Origin: an uncultured Bacteroidales bacterium
Lineage (GTDB): Bacteria; Bacteroidota; Bacteroidia; Bacteroidales; UBA932
DNA length: 64,000 bases
Direction: 5' to 3'
NCBI GenBank assembly: GCA_934717185.1
Contig: CAKUYQ010000016.1
Span: 5,040-69,039, forward strand
In this document: positions 33,600-43,042 of the stretch, piece by piece
How positions within the stretch are numbered: the stretch's first letter is position 1
How the letters are laid out: each line of letters begins with the position of its first letter
Notes under the pieces: generated by a model
Databases searched by the model: none
The model's input: the letters and a program-made list of their open reading frames with translations, nothing else
Told to the model about the DNA's origin: nothing
Made by a program: the position numbers and the translations under genes

Positions 33600-35123
33600 A
33601 TGATTATGAAAAAATATATATCAATATTAGCTTCAACAGTACTTTTGTTTACAGCCTGCGAGAAGTCTTTTGATGTAGAGAACACCAATCGCATGACCGG
33701 AACAGATGCTATTGCAAAAGTTGAGGAAGATCCTGAATTTCTTACCTCGTACGTAAATGGCTGTTATGCATGGTCAATTGAGTATAACAGCGGTGGTGGA
33801 AGCCACGGTGACTTTGGATTCTTGGGGGTAGTCTATAACACAGATATGATGGGTTTGGATATAGCCATCAAAGGATCATGGAACTGGGGTACATACGATA
33901 TTAACCATGATTATGGTGCATATAACTACAGACGCCCTTATCAGTTCTGGAACTTTTTCTACACCCAGATTAAAAAGGCTAACGAGATTATAGATATGTT
34001 TGGAGAAGAAGATCCAACAGATTCAAATCTAAAAGGATGGCTTGGACAGGCATACGCCCTTAGAGCATTTGGATATACTTATCTTATACAGCTTTTCCAG
34101 GATCCTGTTGAGGGAACTACCCCTAATGCAAAATTTAGGGATTCTGCCCCTGCAGTTCCAATTATCTACTCTGTAAGAGATGGTAAATCAAATGAGGAGG
34201 CAGCACAGGTTGGTGGACGTAACACAATGGCAGATCTTAAGACAGAGATTGAGCGTAATATAGAGAAAGCTCTTCCTCTTCTTCAAGGCTATAAGAGGGC
34301 TTCCAAAAATGAGATCAACTATGAGGTTGCTCAGGGTATAGCAGCACGCTACTACCTTCTTACCCAGCAATGGAGCAAAGCTATTTCAGCTGCTCAGGCT
34401 GCTCAGAATGGCTTTGATATAATGGATCAGACCCGTCTTCTTTCGGGCTTTATGGAGATAGAGGACGCAGAGGTTATGTGGGGATTCAACCATACAACCG
34501 AGACTATGACATCATACGCTTCATTCTTCTCACACCTAAGTAACGACAGCCCGGGTTATGGTGGAGTAGGCCAGTCTATTCACTGTATAGACCGCAGTTT
34601 GTATGATCAGATTCCTGCTACAGACTATAGAAAGGATCTGTTTAATGATGAGAACGGTGATCCTAATGCAGAAATGACAGGTGCAAAGATGGCATACGCT
34701 GCAAGAAAATTCGGCTATGCTGCCTCATGGTTGCAGGATTACATCTATATGCGTAATGCAGAGATGGTTCTTATAGAGGCTGAGGCTCATGCACGTCTTG
34801 CAGACGGTCAGGCAGCTTCAACTCTTGCAAAACTTATGGCAAAAAGAGATCCTGCATGGTCTGCATCTAATGTTACTGTAGACGATGTTCTTCTCCAGAG
34901 AAGAATTGAGTTGTGGGGCGAGGGCTTTGAGTACTTCGACCTAAGACGTAACGGTATAACAGTTAACAGAAAATATGAGGGCACTAACCATGCAGCAGCT
35001 GCTCAGTATGAATTCCCTGCTCATAGCGCAAGCTGGAATTTCCAGATTCCTAGACAGGAGATGCAGAATAATATGTACATCACAGAGGATGAACAGAATG
35101 ATTGGGTAACAGGCGCTATGTAA
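33600..35123 (+). CDS. SusD/RagB surface lipoprotein, pair 2
   Basis: Partner lipoprotein of susC2, 507 residues. The lipobox LFTAC places the lipidated Cys at residue 20; ATG 33600 or the ATG two codons later could start it. SusD-type helical features include LGQAYALRAFGYTYLIQLFQ and YIYMRNAEMVLIEAEAHARL, with the C-terminal RRIELWGEGFEYFDLRRNGI that marks the main SusD/RagB family. This contrasts with the SusD-like_2 type of pair 1. Neighbouring amino-acid genes hint at a RagAB-like peptide role, but this is inference. Confidence 0.94.
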   Translation: MIMKKYISILASTVLLFTACEKSFDVENTNRMTGTDAIAKVEEDPEFLTSYVNGCYAWSIEYNSGGGSHGDFGFLGVVYNTDMMGLDIAIKGSWNWGTYDINHDYGAYNYRRPYQFWNFFYTQIKKANEIIDMFGEEDPTDSNLKGWLGQAYALRAFGYTYLIQLFQDPVEGTTPNAKFRDSAPAVPIIYSVRDGKSNEEAAQVGGRNTMADLKTEIERNIEKALPLLQGYKRASKNEINYEVAQGIAARYYLLTQQWSKAISAAQAAQNGFDIMDQTRLLSGFMEIEDAEVMWGFNHTTETMTSYASFFSHLSNDSPGYGGVGQSIHCIDRSLYDQIPATDYRKDLFNDENGDPNAEMTGAKMAYAARKFGYAASWLQDYIYMRNAEMVLIEAEAHARLADGQAASTLAKLMAKRDPAWSASNVTVDDVLLQRRIELWGEGFEYFDLRRNGITVNRKYEGTNHAAAAQYEFPAHSASWNFQIPRQEMQNNMYITEDEQNDWVTGAM

Positions 35124-35131
35124 TTAATTAG

Positions 35132-35188
35132 CCAACAAGTACTTAGTTGGTTTTATGCTTCCCGACAGAATAACTTTTTGTCGGGAAG
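35132..35188 (+). terminator. Hairpins after susD2, the second built from the repeated TTCCCGACA word
   Basis: Stem CCAAC (35132..35136) with GTTGG (35146..35150) is followed by TTTT. A second 10-bp perfect stem CTTCCCGACA (35158..35167) with TGTCGGGAAG (35179..35188) has an 11-nt loop and a T-rich tail. It lies between convergent genes and could act on both strands, though neither T-run is strong. Confidence 0.65.
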
Positions 35189-35195
35189 TTTGTTT
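35168..35195 (+). repeat. 28-bp repeat, copy 2
   Basis: Identical to the susC1 promoter-overlapping copy at 25162..25189 (minus strand). Here it forms the loop and right arm of the hairpin after susD2 and reaches the stop codon of the convergent esterase-like gene. Confidence 0.95.
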
Positions 35196-36492
35196 ATTGA
35201 TTGTTTCTGTTGTATTTCTCAAAGAAGTTGTTCTCTATATTGTACCACTCCTTTCTGTTGAAGTCTTTTGGCATGGTGTACAGATAGTACTCTTTGGATG
35301 ATGGTATGAGATTGTAGATGAAAAAGTTGTTTAGAGGATGACTCTCGCTCTCCTGCAATCCTATCTCTATTAAAAACGGAGCGTTAAGGGCTTTTGCTAT
35401 ATATGGAAATCTGAATTTGGTGCTGTTGAGCAGTTCATCTGTAAACAGCGGAGCGTATGTTGCGCATCCGCCAATCCTTTTGTCTGTTGCCGCAATGGTT
35501 GTTGCAATTACTGCTCCTTTGCCGCAACCCTCCGTAAAGATTTTATCTTTGTCTGTAATCCTCTTGCTGTCAATAAAATCTACTACCATAGACGCATCTC
35601 TGCAGAGCTGCAGATAGTCTGTATCTTGTGTGCTTTTTATAACAACAAACTCAATCAGATTGGGATTGTCGTTTGGATTAACAGCGCATTCATTCTCTTT
35701 GCAGTAGTCAAACCGTATTACAGTAGGATGGCTTCTTTTCTTTACAAGTGAGAATACACCATCTTTTGGCACAAAGTAGTAACCTTTTATTGTGCGGTTG
35801 TTTTTGGCCGGAATCTCAACCAAATACATTTTCCGTTCTTTGTTATCTGATGATTTTATTTTTGTAATCCTATAGTCCTGCTTCACAACCAACGGCTTGT
35901 TGTTTATGGCAGATGCCAGGGAATCGCAATATTTTGCGGCTGCCTCTTTGGATACCTCCTTCATATTTGGAAATCTTCCTAATCCAGATTCGCTGTCTAT
36001 CCTCTGCGGCTCGTATGCTATGTTGTACCTGTAGTAGAAATGTACCCCCGAATCTTGCTGGTTTCTTATCTCAACATTGTATATTCCCGGCAACGGTGAG
36101 TTAAATGCAAATGAGATAAGAGTACTGTCTCCGCTGTCTATAGATGTCTCCTGTACAAATGAGTAGAGTGGCTTGCCGGGGAGCTGTTCAATATTGCATT
36201 TTATGTTAAACTTTTCTTTCTTGTAGTTTGTGTTGACTGCAGATAATGAGACTTTCGGGCTTTCACTTCCGTAGTATACCCAAGAACTGTTCATATAAAG
36301 GTAGTAGATGAAATCCCCTTTTATGAATTTTAGTTTATCTTTTGTCCTTATTGGCTCTTCGTAGGCTTTCTGATACAGCCTTATCTCCTCTCCGTTTCTC
36401 TCCTGTGCACTCATTGGATGATACAGTGTGCTGCAAACAAGAGTTGTTGCCAATATTAGTTTAATGGAGTATGTGATCTTCTTTTTTGTCAT
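35194..36492 (-). CDS. Secreted acetyl-xylan-esterase-like alpha/beta-hydrolase with altered catalytic residues
   Basis: A 432-residue exported protein (signal peptide to about residue 29, HPMSAQ). The N-terminal 170 residues form a beta-rich domain of unknown type. The C-terminal part (about 195-425) follows the AXE1/cephalosporin-C deacetylase fold: a DASMVVDFIDSK helix before the nucleophile elbow, here TEGCGKGA, then ATDKRIGGCATYAPLF. The expected elbow Ser is Cys 323, and the expected acid/His positions near IEIGLQESE and YTMPKDFNR show no clear Asp/His pair. It may therefore be inactive or use different chemistry. Its start overlaps the murI stop (ATGA). Confidence 0.65.
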   Translation of the reverse strand: MTKKKITYSIKLILATTLVCSTLYHPMSAQERNGEEIRLYQKAYEEPIRTKDKLKFIKGDFIYYLYMNSSWVYYGSESPKVSLSAVNTNYKKEKFNIKCNIEQLPGKPLYSFVQETSIDSGDSTLISFAFNSPLPGIYNVEIRNQQDSGVHFYYRYNIAYEPQRIDSESGLGRFPNMKEVSKEAAAKYCDSLASAINNKPLVVKQDYRITKIKSSDNKERKMYLVEIPAKNNRTIKGYYFVPKDGVFSLVKKRSHPTVIRFDYCKENECAVNPNDNPNLIEFVVIKSTQDTDYLQLCRDASMVVDFIDSKRITDKDKIFTEGCGKGAVIATTIAATDKRIGGCATYAPLFTDELLNSTKFRFPYIAKALNAPFLIEIGLQESESHPLNNFFIYNLIPSSKEYYLYTMPKDFNRKEWYNIENNFFEKYNRNNQ

Positions 36493-37289
36493 ATCTGCAA
36501 GTTTTGGTAATAAGTCTTATGGTCCTCTGTTGTACTGCTTTTGATTATTGATTCCGCCATGTTTCTCACAAGAGAAAGGTTCTCTCCCGTGCTGCAAAAG
36601 GTTGTTGTTCCCGTTGAATCATTGTCGGGAAGCAGATTCATGTTTTTTAAAATGTTGGCGGCCCTCTGTGCGACTGCCGGAGCGGGGTTTACTATTTTCA
36701 TCCGCTTCCCGACAATTTTTCTTATAGGCTCTATAAGGAAAGGGTAGTGGGTGCACCCAAGAACGAGCTGGTCTGCATTCTGCGCAAGCATTGGGGTTAT
36801 ATATTGAGACAGCAGTGCAAGTGCCTCTTCTGTATCTGTTTTTCCCTCTTCGACCAACTCTACAAGGCCGTCTCCTGCCTGCTCTATAACTTTCTTGTTG
36901 TAGGCGTATATGTTTCTGGTATTCTGGTAAAGAGTGCCTTTAAATGTTCCTCTTGTGGCAAGAACACCAATTACTCCTGTCTTTGTATTAAGCGCGGCCG
37001 GTTTTACTGCCGGCTCCATCCCCACTATTGGCAGGGTGTAGAGCTTTCTTAATGTGCTTATAGCTCCTGCGGTGGCTGTATTGCAGGCTATGACAATTAT
37101 ATCTGCCTTCTGTGCAATAAGGTAGTCGCAGATGACTCTGCATCTGTCTATTATCTCCTCTCTATGCTTTGGACCGTACGGACAATTGCCGGAATCTGCT
37201 ATGTAGAGATAATTGGCATTGGGCAGTAACTTTATAAGCTCTTTCCATACGGAAAGCCCACCTACACCTGAATCGAATACGCCTATCAT
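36489..37289 (-). CDS. murI: Glutamate racemase MurI
   Basis: Supplies D-glutamate for peptidoglycan. The start is ATG 37287..37289 (MIGVFDSGVGGLSVW), the usual N terminus; the open frame extends 23 hydrophobic codons further upstream but this adds a signal-like stretch foreign to the family. Catalytic cysteines are in VIACNTATAGA and VLGCTHYPFL. About 266 aa. It overlaps the esterase-like gene by 4 bp. A -7 box is 20 bp upstream. Confidence 0.95.
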   Translation of the reverse strand: MIGVFDSGVGGLSVWKELIKLLPNANYLYIADSGNCPYGPKHREEIIDRCRVICDYLIAQKADIIVIACNTATAGAISTLRKLYTLPIVGMEPAVKPAALNTKTGVIGVLATRGTFKGTLYQNTRNIYAYNKKVIEQAGDGLVELVEEGKTDTEEALALLSQYITPMLAQNADQLVLGCTHYPFLIEPIRKIVGKRMKIVNPAPAVAQRAANILKNMNLLPDNDSTGTTTFCSTGENLSLVRNMAESIIKSSTTEDHKTYYQNLQI

Positions 37290-37309
37290 TTCTTTATTTT
37301 TTAGGGTGA

Positions 37310-37317
37310 CAAATATA
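37310..37317 (-). promoter_or_regulatory. Possible -7 box for murI
   Basis: Minus strand TATATTTG fits TAnnTTTG, 20 bp before the chosen murI start, supporting that start. No clear -33 TTG at normal spacing. Confidence 0.45.
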
Positions 37318-37326
37318 CAAAAGAAG

Positions 37327-37370
37327 AAGCTGAATAAAAAGGTAATCGTTTTACACATTCTATTCAGCTT
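37327..37370 (-). terminator. Hairpin after the TlpA-like gene
   Basis: Perfect 10-bp arms AAGCTGAATA (37327..37336) and TATTCAGCTT (37361..37370) enclose 24 nt; on the minus strand they are followed by CTTCTTTTG. It lies between the TlpA-like stop and the murI promoter. The long loop makes a terminator role moderately likely only. Confidence 0.5.
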
Positions 37371-37395
37371 TATCTTTTATCTGTTTAGGAGACCG

Positions 37396-38544
37396 TTATA
37401 GTCTTTCGCTAAGTATCTGTTCTATCTCCTCCTCTGTTGCTCTTCTCTTGATTATTGTTCCGCTCTGGTCTACGAGTACGTTCTGTGGAATATATTTTAC
37501 CATATATGGTGTGCCTGCTGCATTCTCCCAGCCTTTAAGGTCTGAAACATGAGGCCATGTCAGACCATCTTTTTTAATGGCCTCTTCCCATTTTGCCTTG
37601 TCTGTATCGAATGATACTCCAAGCACCTCAAATCCTTTGCTGTGGTATTTCTTGTATATCCTTACAAGAGTAGGGTTAAATGCACGGCATGGACCGCACC
37701 AAGATGCCCAAAAATCAAGCATTGTAACTTTGTTCTTTGAGTAAACATCTGAGAACTTGATCATTGTTCCGTCCGGAGCTGCCTGCTCAAAATCCGGTGC
37801 AACTTTACCGTTTTCAAGAGCTTTCATGCTCTCGATTGTAGATGCAATTCTCTTTACAATACGGTTCTCCTTAAAGTTGACAGTATCTGCGGCAAATGGT
37901 TCAAATGCGGCAAGAAGTTCGTCTAACTCAAGTGAGTAAAGATCTTCGTCGAGCTTATAGAGTGCAAACAAAGATGTAGGATTGAGTTTTACATAGTTGT
38001 TGACAGCATCGCGGAACGCCTTATTGATCTCTGCGTCTACCTTTATTATCTCCTCTCTTCTCTCTGCTGTGGTCTCCTCTTTCTGGTATTCATCTATAAG
38101 CGCTTCAAAGTTATGCTCCTTCTGCATGCTAAGCATTATGTTCTCAAGAGAGTCAATAATACCCTGTGTCTTTCCGCCTTTGATTGTGCTTATAGACTCT
38201 GTAAATGTTCCCTCTTTAATTTTTGTGAAATCAAGATCTACAACATAATTCTCATTCTCTACAAACAATCTTGCAAAAGCGTTTCTTTCTTTGCCGGAGA
38301 ATGCTATGTAGTACATCTCCGGAGTTGTTACTGTACCTGTAAATACAGCTTTGCCGTTCTTTATGGCAACTGTCTGTTTTATAAGGTCTTCACCTCTTTG
38401 ATAATTTGTCAGCACCAATGAGTCAGATGTTATCTGTGTGCTGTCTCCCTGCAAGTTTACAGTAATATTGTAAGATGCAGTGTTGTTTTTGTTAGTGCAG
38501 GCAATTGCTAAAATTGCGGCACCTATCAATAATAAATGTCTCAT
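37396..38544 (-). CDS. TlpA-like thioredoxin-fold lipoprotein with DUF4369-like N terminus
   Basis: A 382-residue lipoprotein (Cys 16 in LAIACTNKNN). The N-terminal domain (about 20-130) is the beta-rich DUF4369 type common in Bacteroidetes redoxins; a helical region (about 130-245) follows; the C-terminal TlpA/AhpC-TSA domain starts GKVAPDFEQAAPDGTMIKFS and carries the active site DFWASWCGPCRAFNP, then FEVLGVSFDTDKAKWEEAIK. It is probably an exported thiol-disulfide reductase. It stands alone between rpoC and murI; the electron donor is unknown. Confidence 0.92.
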   Translation of the reverse strand: MRHLLLIGAAILAIACTNKNNTASYNITVNLQGDSTQITSDSLVLTNYQRGEDLIKQTVAIKNGKAVFTGTVTTPEMYYIAFSGKERNAFARLFVENENYVVDLDFTKIKEGTFTESISTIKGGKTQGIIDSLENIMLSMQKEHNFEALIDEYQKEETTAERREEIIKVDAEINKAFRDAVNNYVKLNPTSLFALYKLDEDLYSLELDELLAAFEPFAADTVNFKENRIVKRIASTIESMKALENGKVAPDFEQAAPDGTMIKFSDVYSKNKVTMLDFWASWCGPCRAFNPTLVRIYKKYHSKGFEVLGVSFDTDKAKWEEAIKKDGLTWPHVSDLKGWENAAGTPYMVKYIPQNVLVDQSGTIIKRRATEEEIEQILSERL

Positions 38545-38673
38545 GTTTAGTTAATGATTTATAAATCTACGTGCGACCAAGTTAGTAATGTTATTTTGAA
38601 TCTTTACCTAAATCTTTATTTCTTTAACAATTTTTTAATAATATTGTTGTGCAGATTATAACTATATAATAAT

Positions 38674-38708
38674 AAAAGGGATAGCCGTTTCGCTCGGTTA
38701 TCCCTTTT
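38674..38708 (-). terminator. Intrinsic terminator of the rpoBC operon
   Basis: 14-bp stem AAAAGGGATAGCCG (38674..38687) with 38695..38708, one G-T pair, 7-nt loop. On the minus strand it ends CCCTTTTATTATT. It lies just after the rpoC stop. Confidence 0.9.
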
Positions 38709-38730
38709 ATCGCTCTGTATAGCTTGTTTG

Positions 38731-41700
38731 TTATTCCTCTGTAACTGTCTCTTTAGCCAATTTTGCTTTAGCCATTCTCTGATAGTCGTCCATAGAAGCA
38801 ACAACAAGTTTTTCGTACTCTCTTAAGCCTGTACCTGCAGGAATAGGGTGTCCGCATATAACATTCTCCTTTAGACCCTCCAAGGTATCTACTTTACCGT
38901 AGATAGCGGCTTCGCTAAGTACTTTGGTTGTCTCCTGGAATGATGCGGCAGACATAAAGCTGCTGGTCTTTAATGCTGCACGTGTAATACCCTGAAGCAC
39001 CTGATTAGAGGTTGCAGGTACCGCATCTCTTGCCTCTACAATCTTCTTGTCCATACGTTTAAGCATAGAGTTCTCATCTCTAAGCCTTCTCACTGTAACA
39101 ATTTGGCCGGCTTTGAGGTTCTCTGAGTCGCCTGCATCAAGGATAACCTTCTTATCCCAGATATTGTCGTTCTCCTGCATAAACTCCCATTTGTCAACCA
39201 ACTGCTCAGGCAAGAACTTGGTGTCGCCCGGATCAACAATCTCAACCTTACGCATCATCTGTCTTACGATAATCTCAAAGTGTTTGTCGTTGATCTTAAC
39301 ACCCTGCATACGGTAAACCTCCTGTACCTCGTTTACAATGTACTCCTGTACTTTGGTAGGTCCCTGTATTGCAAGAATATCTGCAGGAGATATAGCACCG
39401 TCAGACAATGGCATACCTGCACGTACATAGTCGTTCTCCTGTACCAAGATCTGCTTTGAGAGTGGAACAAGGTAATGTTTCTCCTCTCCGGTCTTGGATT
39501 TGACTATAATCTCGCGGTTACCTCTCTTTATCTTACCCATTACAACCTCTCCGTTTATCTCGGAAACAATTGCAGGGTTAGATGGGTTACGTGCCTCAAA
39601 CAGCTCTGTAACACGTGGAAGACCACCGGTGATATCGCCCGATTTACCAATTGCGCGAGGTATCTTTATGAGGACATCTCCGGCTTTCAGATCCTGATTG
39701 TTCTCAACCATGATATGTGCGCCAACAGGCAGGTTGTACTGTCTAAGCTCGTTGCCTTCGCTGTCCAAGATCCTTATTATAGGGTTCTTTGATTTGTCCC
39801 TCGACTCAATTACCACCTTCTCTCTGTGCATTGAGTACTCGTCTGCAGCCTCTTCTCTGTATGTAAGACCCTCAACAAGACCGTCATAAGCTACTTTACC
39901 GGACAACTCTGTAATGGTTGTTGCGTTGTAAGCATCCCACTCGCAGATTCTGTCACCCTTTTTAACCATGTCGCCATCCTTAAAGTACAGGATTGCTCCA
40001 TATGGAATATCGTGCTGGGAGAGTGTGATTCCGGTATTTGCATCAACTATACGCATCTCTGCAGTACGGCCGATTACTATATCCTGTTTCTCTCCGTTGT
40101 CAAGCTCTTTTACAATAGTCCTAAGCTCTTCAAACTCCAATTTACCATCATATTTGGTAATAATTTCATTCTCTGTTACGCTGCTCGATGCAGTACCTCC
40201 CACGTGGAATGTTCTAAGTGTAAGCTGTGTACCGGGCTCACCAATGGACTGTGCTGCAATGACTCCAACAACCTCACCCTTCTCAACCATCTTTCCTCTT
40301 GCAAGGTTACGGCCGTAACATTTTGCACATACACCTTTTCTCGATTCACAGGTAAGCACAGACCTTATCTCAACAGCCTCAATAGGAAGCGATTCTATTG
40401 TGGATGCAATCTCCTCTGTAATCTCCTCGCCTGCACCTACAATCAACTCACCTGTAAGAGGGTTGTATACATCGTGAACGGTTGTACGTCCTAATATTCT
40501 CTCGTACAGGGTCTCGACAATGTCATCTTTGTTCTTGATGGCTGTTGCAATAAGTCCCCTTAGTGTACCGCAATCCTCCTCGTTAATAATTACATCGTGC
40601 GATACATCTACAAGCCTTCTTGTAAGGTAACCGGCGTCTGCAGTCTTCAACGCTGTATCTGCCAAACCTTTACGTGCACCGTGTGTTGAGATGAAGTACT
40701 CCAATACAGACAGACCCTCTTTAAAGTTTGCCAAGATTGGGTTCTCAATAATCTGAGGACCCTCAGATCCTGATTTCTGAGGTTTTGCCATCAAGCCACG
40801 CATACCGCACAACTGACGGATCTGCTCTTTTGATCCACGGGCTCCCGAGTGAAGCATCATGTATACAGGGTTGAATCCATCGTTATCTGCAGCAATCTGC
40901 TTCTCTACGATATTTGTAAGTCTGGAGTTTGTATTTGTCCAGATATCAATAATCTGGTTGTATCTCTCGTTGTTGGTTATCAAACCGTTGTTGTAGCTGA
41001 ACATAATGTTCTCAACGGCTTTGTAACCCTCTTCAACAAGCTCTTTCTTTTCTGCAGGGATAATAACATCTCCAAGGTTGAATGATAGGCCACCTTTGAA
41101 TGCCATTGTGTATCCTATGCTCTTTATATCATCAAGGAACTGTGCTGTTCTTGCAACGCCCGATACCTTAAGAACCTTACCAATGATATCCCTTAGTGAT
41201 TTCTTTGTAAGGATCTCATTTATATATCCTACTTCCGGAGGTACTACCTGGTTGAATATAACTCTTCCGGCGGTTGTCTCCTTCATCTCATATCCGTTCT
41301 CCGGGTGCATGAAATCTTTTGGAAGTCTTACAGAGATTTTTGCATGAAGATCCAATCTCTTTTCGTTCAATGCAATGATTATCTCCTCAGGTCCGTAGAA
41401 TCTCATACCTTCACCCTTTACGTTTGGCCTTGGTTTGGTAATGTAGTACAGACCAAGCACCATATCCTGAGACGGAACTGTGATAGGGGCTCCGTTGGCA
41501 GGGTTAAGGATGTTGTGAGAGCCTAACATAAGTAGCTGAGCCTCAAGTATTGCGGCATTGCCAAGAGGTAAGTGAACCGCCATCTGGTCACCGTCGAAGT
41601 CTGCATTGAATGCCGTACATGCAAGCGGATGCAGCTGAATGGCTTTTCCCTCTATAAGTTTTGGCTGGAATGCCTGAATACCAAGTCTGTGCAGGGTAGG

Positions 41701-43014
41701 GGCACGGTTAAGAAGTACAGGGTGTCCCTTCATCACATTCTCCAAAATATCCCAAATTACAGCCTCTTTCTTGTCTACTATCTTCTTTGCGGATTTAACT
41801 GTCTTTACAATACCTCTTTCAATCAGTTTCCTAATGATGAATGGTTTGTAAAGCTCTGCAGCCATATATTTAGGAAGTCCGCATTCGTGCATCTTAAGCT
41901 CGGGGCCGACAACGATTACCGAACGTGCCGAATAGTCTACACGTTTGCCCAACAGGTTCTGACGGAATCGTCCCTGTTTTCCTTTCAAACTGTCTGAAAG
42001 TGACTTTAGTGTTCTGTTGGCCTCTGTCTTTACTGCATTGGATTTCTTTGAGTTGTCGAACAGTGAGTCAACAGCCTCCTGAAGCATACGTTTCTCATTT
42101 CTAAGAATAACTTCAGGCGCTTTAATCTCTATAAGTCTCTTTAGACGATTGTTTCTTATGATTACTCTTCTGTAGAGGTCGTTGAGGTCTGATGTTGCAA
42201 ACCTTCCTCCGTCTAACGGAACCAATGGTCTCAAATCCGGTGGAATGACAGGTATAACCTTAAGAATCATCCATTCGGGTTTGTTTATATCTTTAGACTC
42301 CCTGAATGCCTCAATTACGCTTAATCTTTTTAGTGCCTCTGCCTTCCTCTGCTGTGATGTCTCTGTCTCTATCTTGTTTCTCAATTCGTATGAGAGGTTG
42401 TCTAAATCAATCTGAGACAGCAGTTTGTATATGGCATCTGCTCCCATGCCGGCAACGAACTTGTTAGGGTCTTCGTCGGGAAGCATCTGGTTCTCTTTTG
42501 GAAGAGAGTCGAGTACGCTCAAATACTCCTCTTCTGTAAGGAGATCTAACTTATGTATGCCGTTCTCTGCTGCAAGCCCGGGCTGAATGACTACATATTT
42601 CTCGTAATAAACTATAGTATCCAACTTCTTTGAAGGAATGCCGAGCAGGTAACCTATCTTGTTTGGTGTTGAACGGAAATACCATATATGCGCTACAGGA
42701 ACGGTAAGGGTTATGTGTCCCATTCTCTCTCTACGAACCTTCTTCTCTGTTACCTCTACACCGCAACGGTCGCAGATGATTCCTTTGTAGCGGATTCTCT
42801 TGTACTTTCCACAATGGCACTCATAGTCCTTAGACGGGCCGAAGATTCTCTCGCAGAAAAGTCCGTCTCTCTCCGGTTTGTAGGTACGGTAGTTGACAGT
42901 CTCAGGCTTTAGAACCTCGCCCGAAGATCTTTCCAAAATCTCTTCGGGTGAAGCCAATCCTATGCTAATTCGGTTGAAATTGCTTTTAACCTTAATCTCT
43001 TTCTTAAAAGACAT
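38731..43014 (-). CDS. rpoC: RNA polymerase beta' subunit RpoC
   Basis: Catalytic subunit of RNA polymerase, 1427 residues. Visible landmarks are the N-terminal zinc finger CHCGKYKRIRYKGIICDRCG, the active-site Mg loop AFNADFDGDQMAVH, the bridge/trigger-loop region starting GEPGTQLTLRTFHVGG, and the second zinc site CESRKGVCAKCYG. The C-terminal LIGHPIPAG-type segment reads VICGHPIPAGTGLREYEKLV. It is 28 bp after rpoB and followed by a strong terminator, so it closes the operon. Length is normal for Bacteroidetes. Confidence 0.99.
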   Translation of the reverse strand: MSFKKEIKVKSNFNRISIGLASPEEILERSSGEVLKPETVNYRTYKPERDGLFCERIFGPSKDYECHCGKYKRIRYKGIICDRCGVEVTEKKVRRERMGHITLTVPVAHIWYFRSTPNKIGYLLGIPSKKLDTIVYYEKYVVIQPGLAAENGIHKLDLLTEEEYLSVLDSLPKENQMLPDEDPNKFVAGMGADAIYKLLSQIDLDNLSYELRNKIETETSQQRKAEALKRLSVIEAFRESKDINKPEWMILKVIPVIPPDLRPLVPLDGGRFATSDLNDLYRRVIIRNNRLKRLIEIKAPEVILRNEKRMLQEAVDSLFDNSKKSNAVKTEANRTLKSLSDSLKGKQGRFRQNLLGKRVDYSARSVIVVGPELKMHECGLPKYMAAELYKPFIIRKLIERGIVKTVKSAKKIVDKKEAVIWDILENVMKGHPVLLNRAPTLHRLGIQAFQPKLIEGKAIQLHPLACTAFNADFDGDQMAVHLPLGNAAILEAQLLMLGSHNILNPANGAPITVPSQDMVLGLYYITKPRPNVKGEGMRFYGPEEIIIALNEKRLDLHAKISVRLPKDFMHPENGYEMKETTAGRVIFNQVVPPEVGYINEILTKKSLRDIIGKVLKVSGVARTAQFLDDIKSIGYTMAFKGGLSFNLGDVIIPAEKKELVEEGYKAVENIMFSYNNGLITNNERYNQIIDIWTNTNSRLTNIVEKQIAADNDGFNPVYMMLHSGARGSKEQIRQLCGMRGLMAKPQKSGSEGPQIIENPILANFKEGLSVLEYFISTHGARKGLADTALKTADAGYLTRRLVDVSHDVIINEEDCGTLRGLIATAIKNKDDIVETLYERILGRTTVHDVYNPLTGELIVGAGEEITEEIASTIESLPIEAVEIRSVLTCESRKGVCAKCYGRNLARGKMVEKGEVVGVIAAQSIGEPGTQLTLRTFHVGGTASSSVTENEIITKYDGKLEFEELRTIVKELDNGEKQDIVIGRTAEMRIVDANTGITLSQHDIPYGAILYFKDGDMVKKGDRICEWDAYNATTITELSGKVAYDGLVEGLTYREEAADEYSMHREKVVIESRDKSKNPIIRILDSEGNELRQYNLPVGAHIMVENNQDLKAGDVLIKIPRAIGKSGDITGGLPRVTELFEARNPSNPAIVSEINGEVVMGKIKRGNREIIVKSKTGEEKHYLVPLSKQILVQENDYVRAGMPLSDGAISPADILAIQGPTKVQEYIVNEVQEVYRMQGVKINDKHFEIIVRQMMRKVEIVDPGDTKFLPEQLVDKWEFMQENDNIWDKKVILDAGDSENLKAGQIVTVRRLRDENSMLKRMDKKIVEARDAVPATSNQVLQGITRAALKTSSFMSAASFQETTKVLSEAAIYGKVDTLEGLKENVICGHPIPAGTGLREYEKLVVASMDDYQRMAKAKLAKETVTEE

Positions 43015-43042
43015 ATTATTGTGATTTCTTATTTATTAACAA

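Noticed and set aside
36489..37358. Longer MurI with a 23-residue hydrophobic N-terminal extension
   Set aside because: MurI is cytoplasmic and starts at MIGVFDSGVGG; the -7 box lies inside the extension, so the shorter form is preferred.
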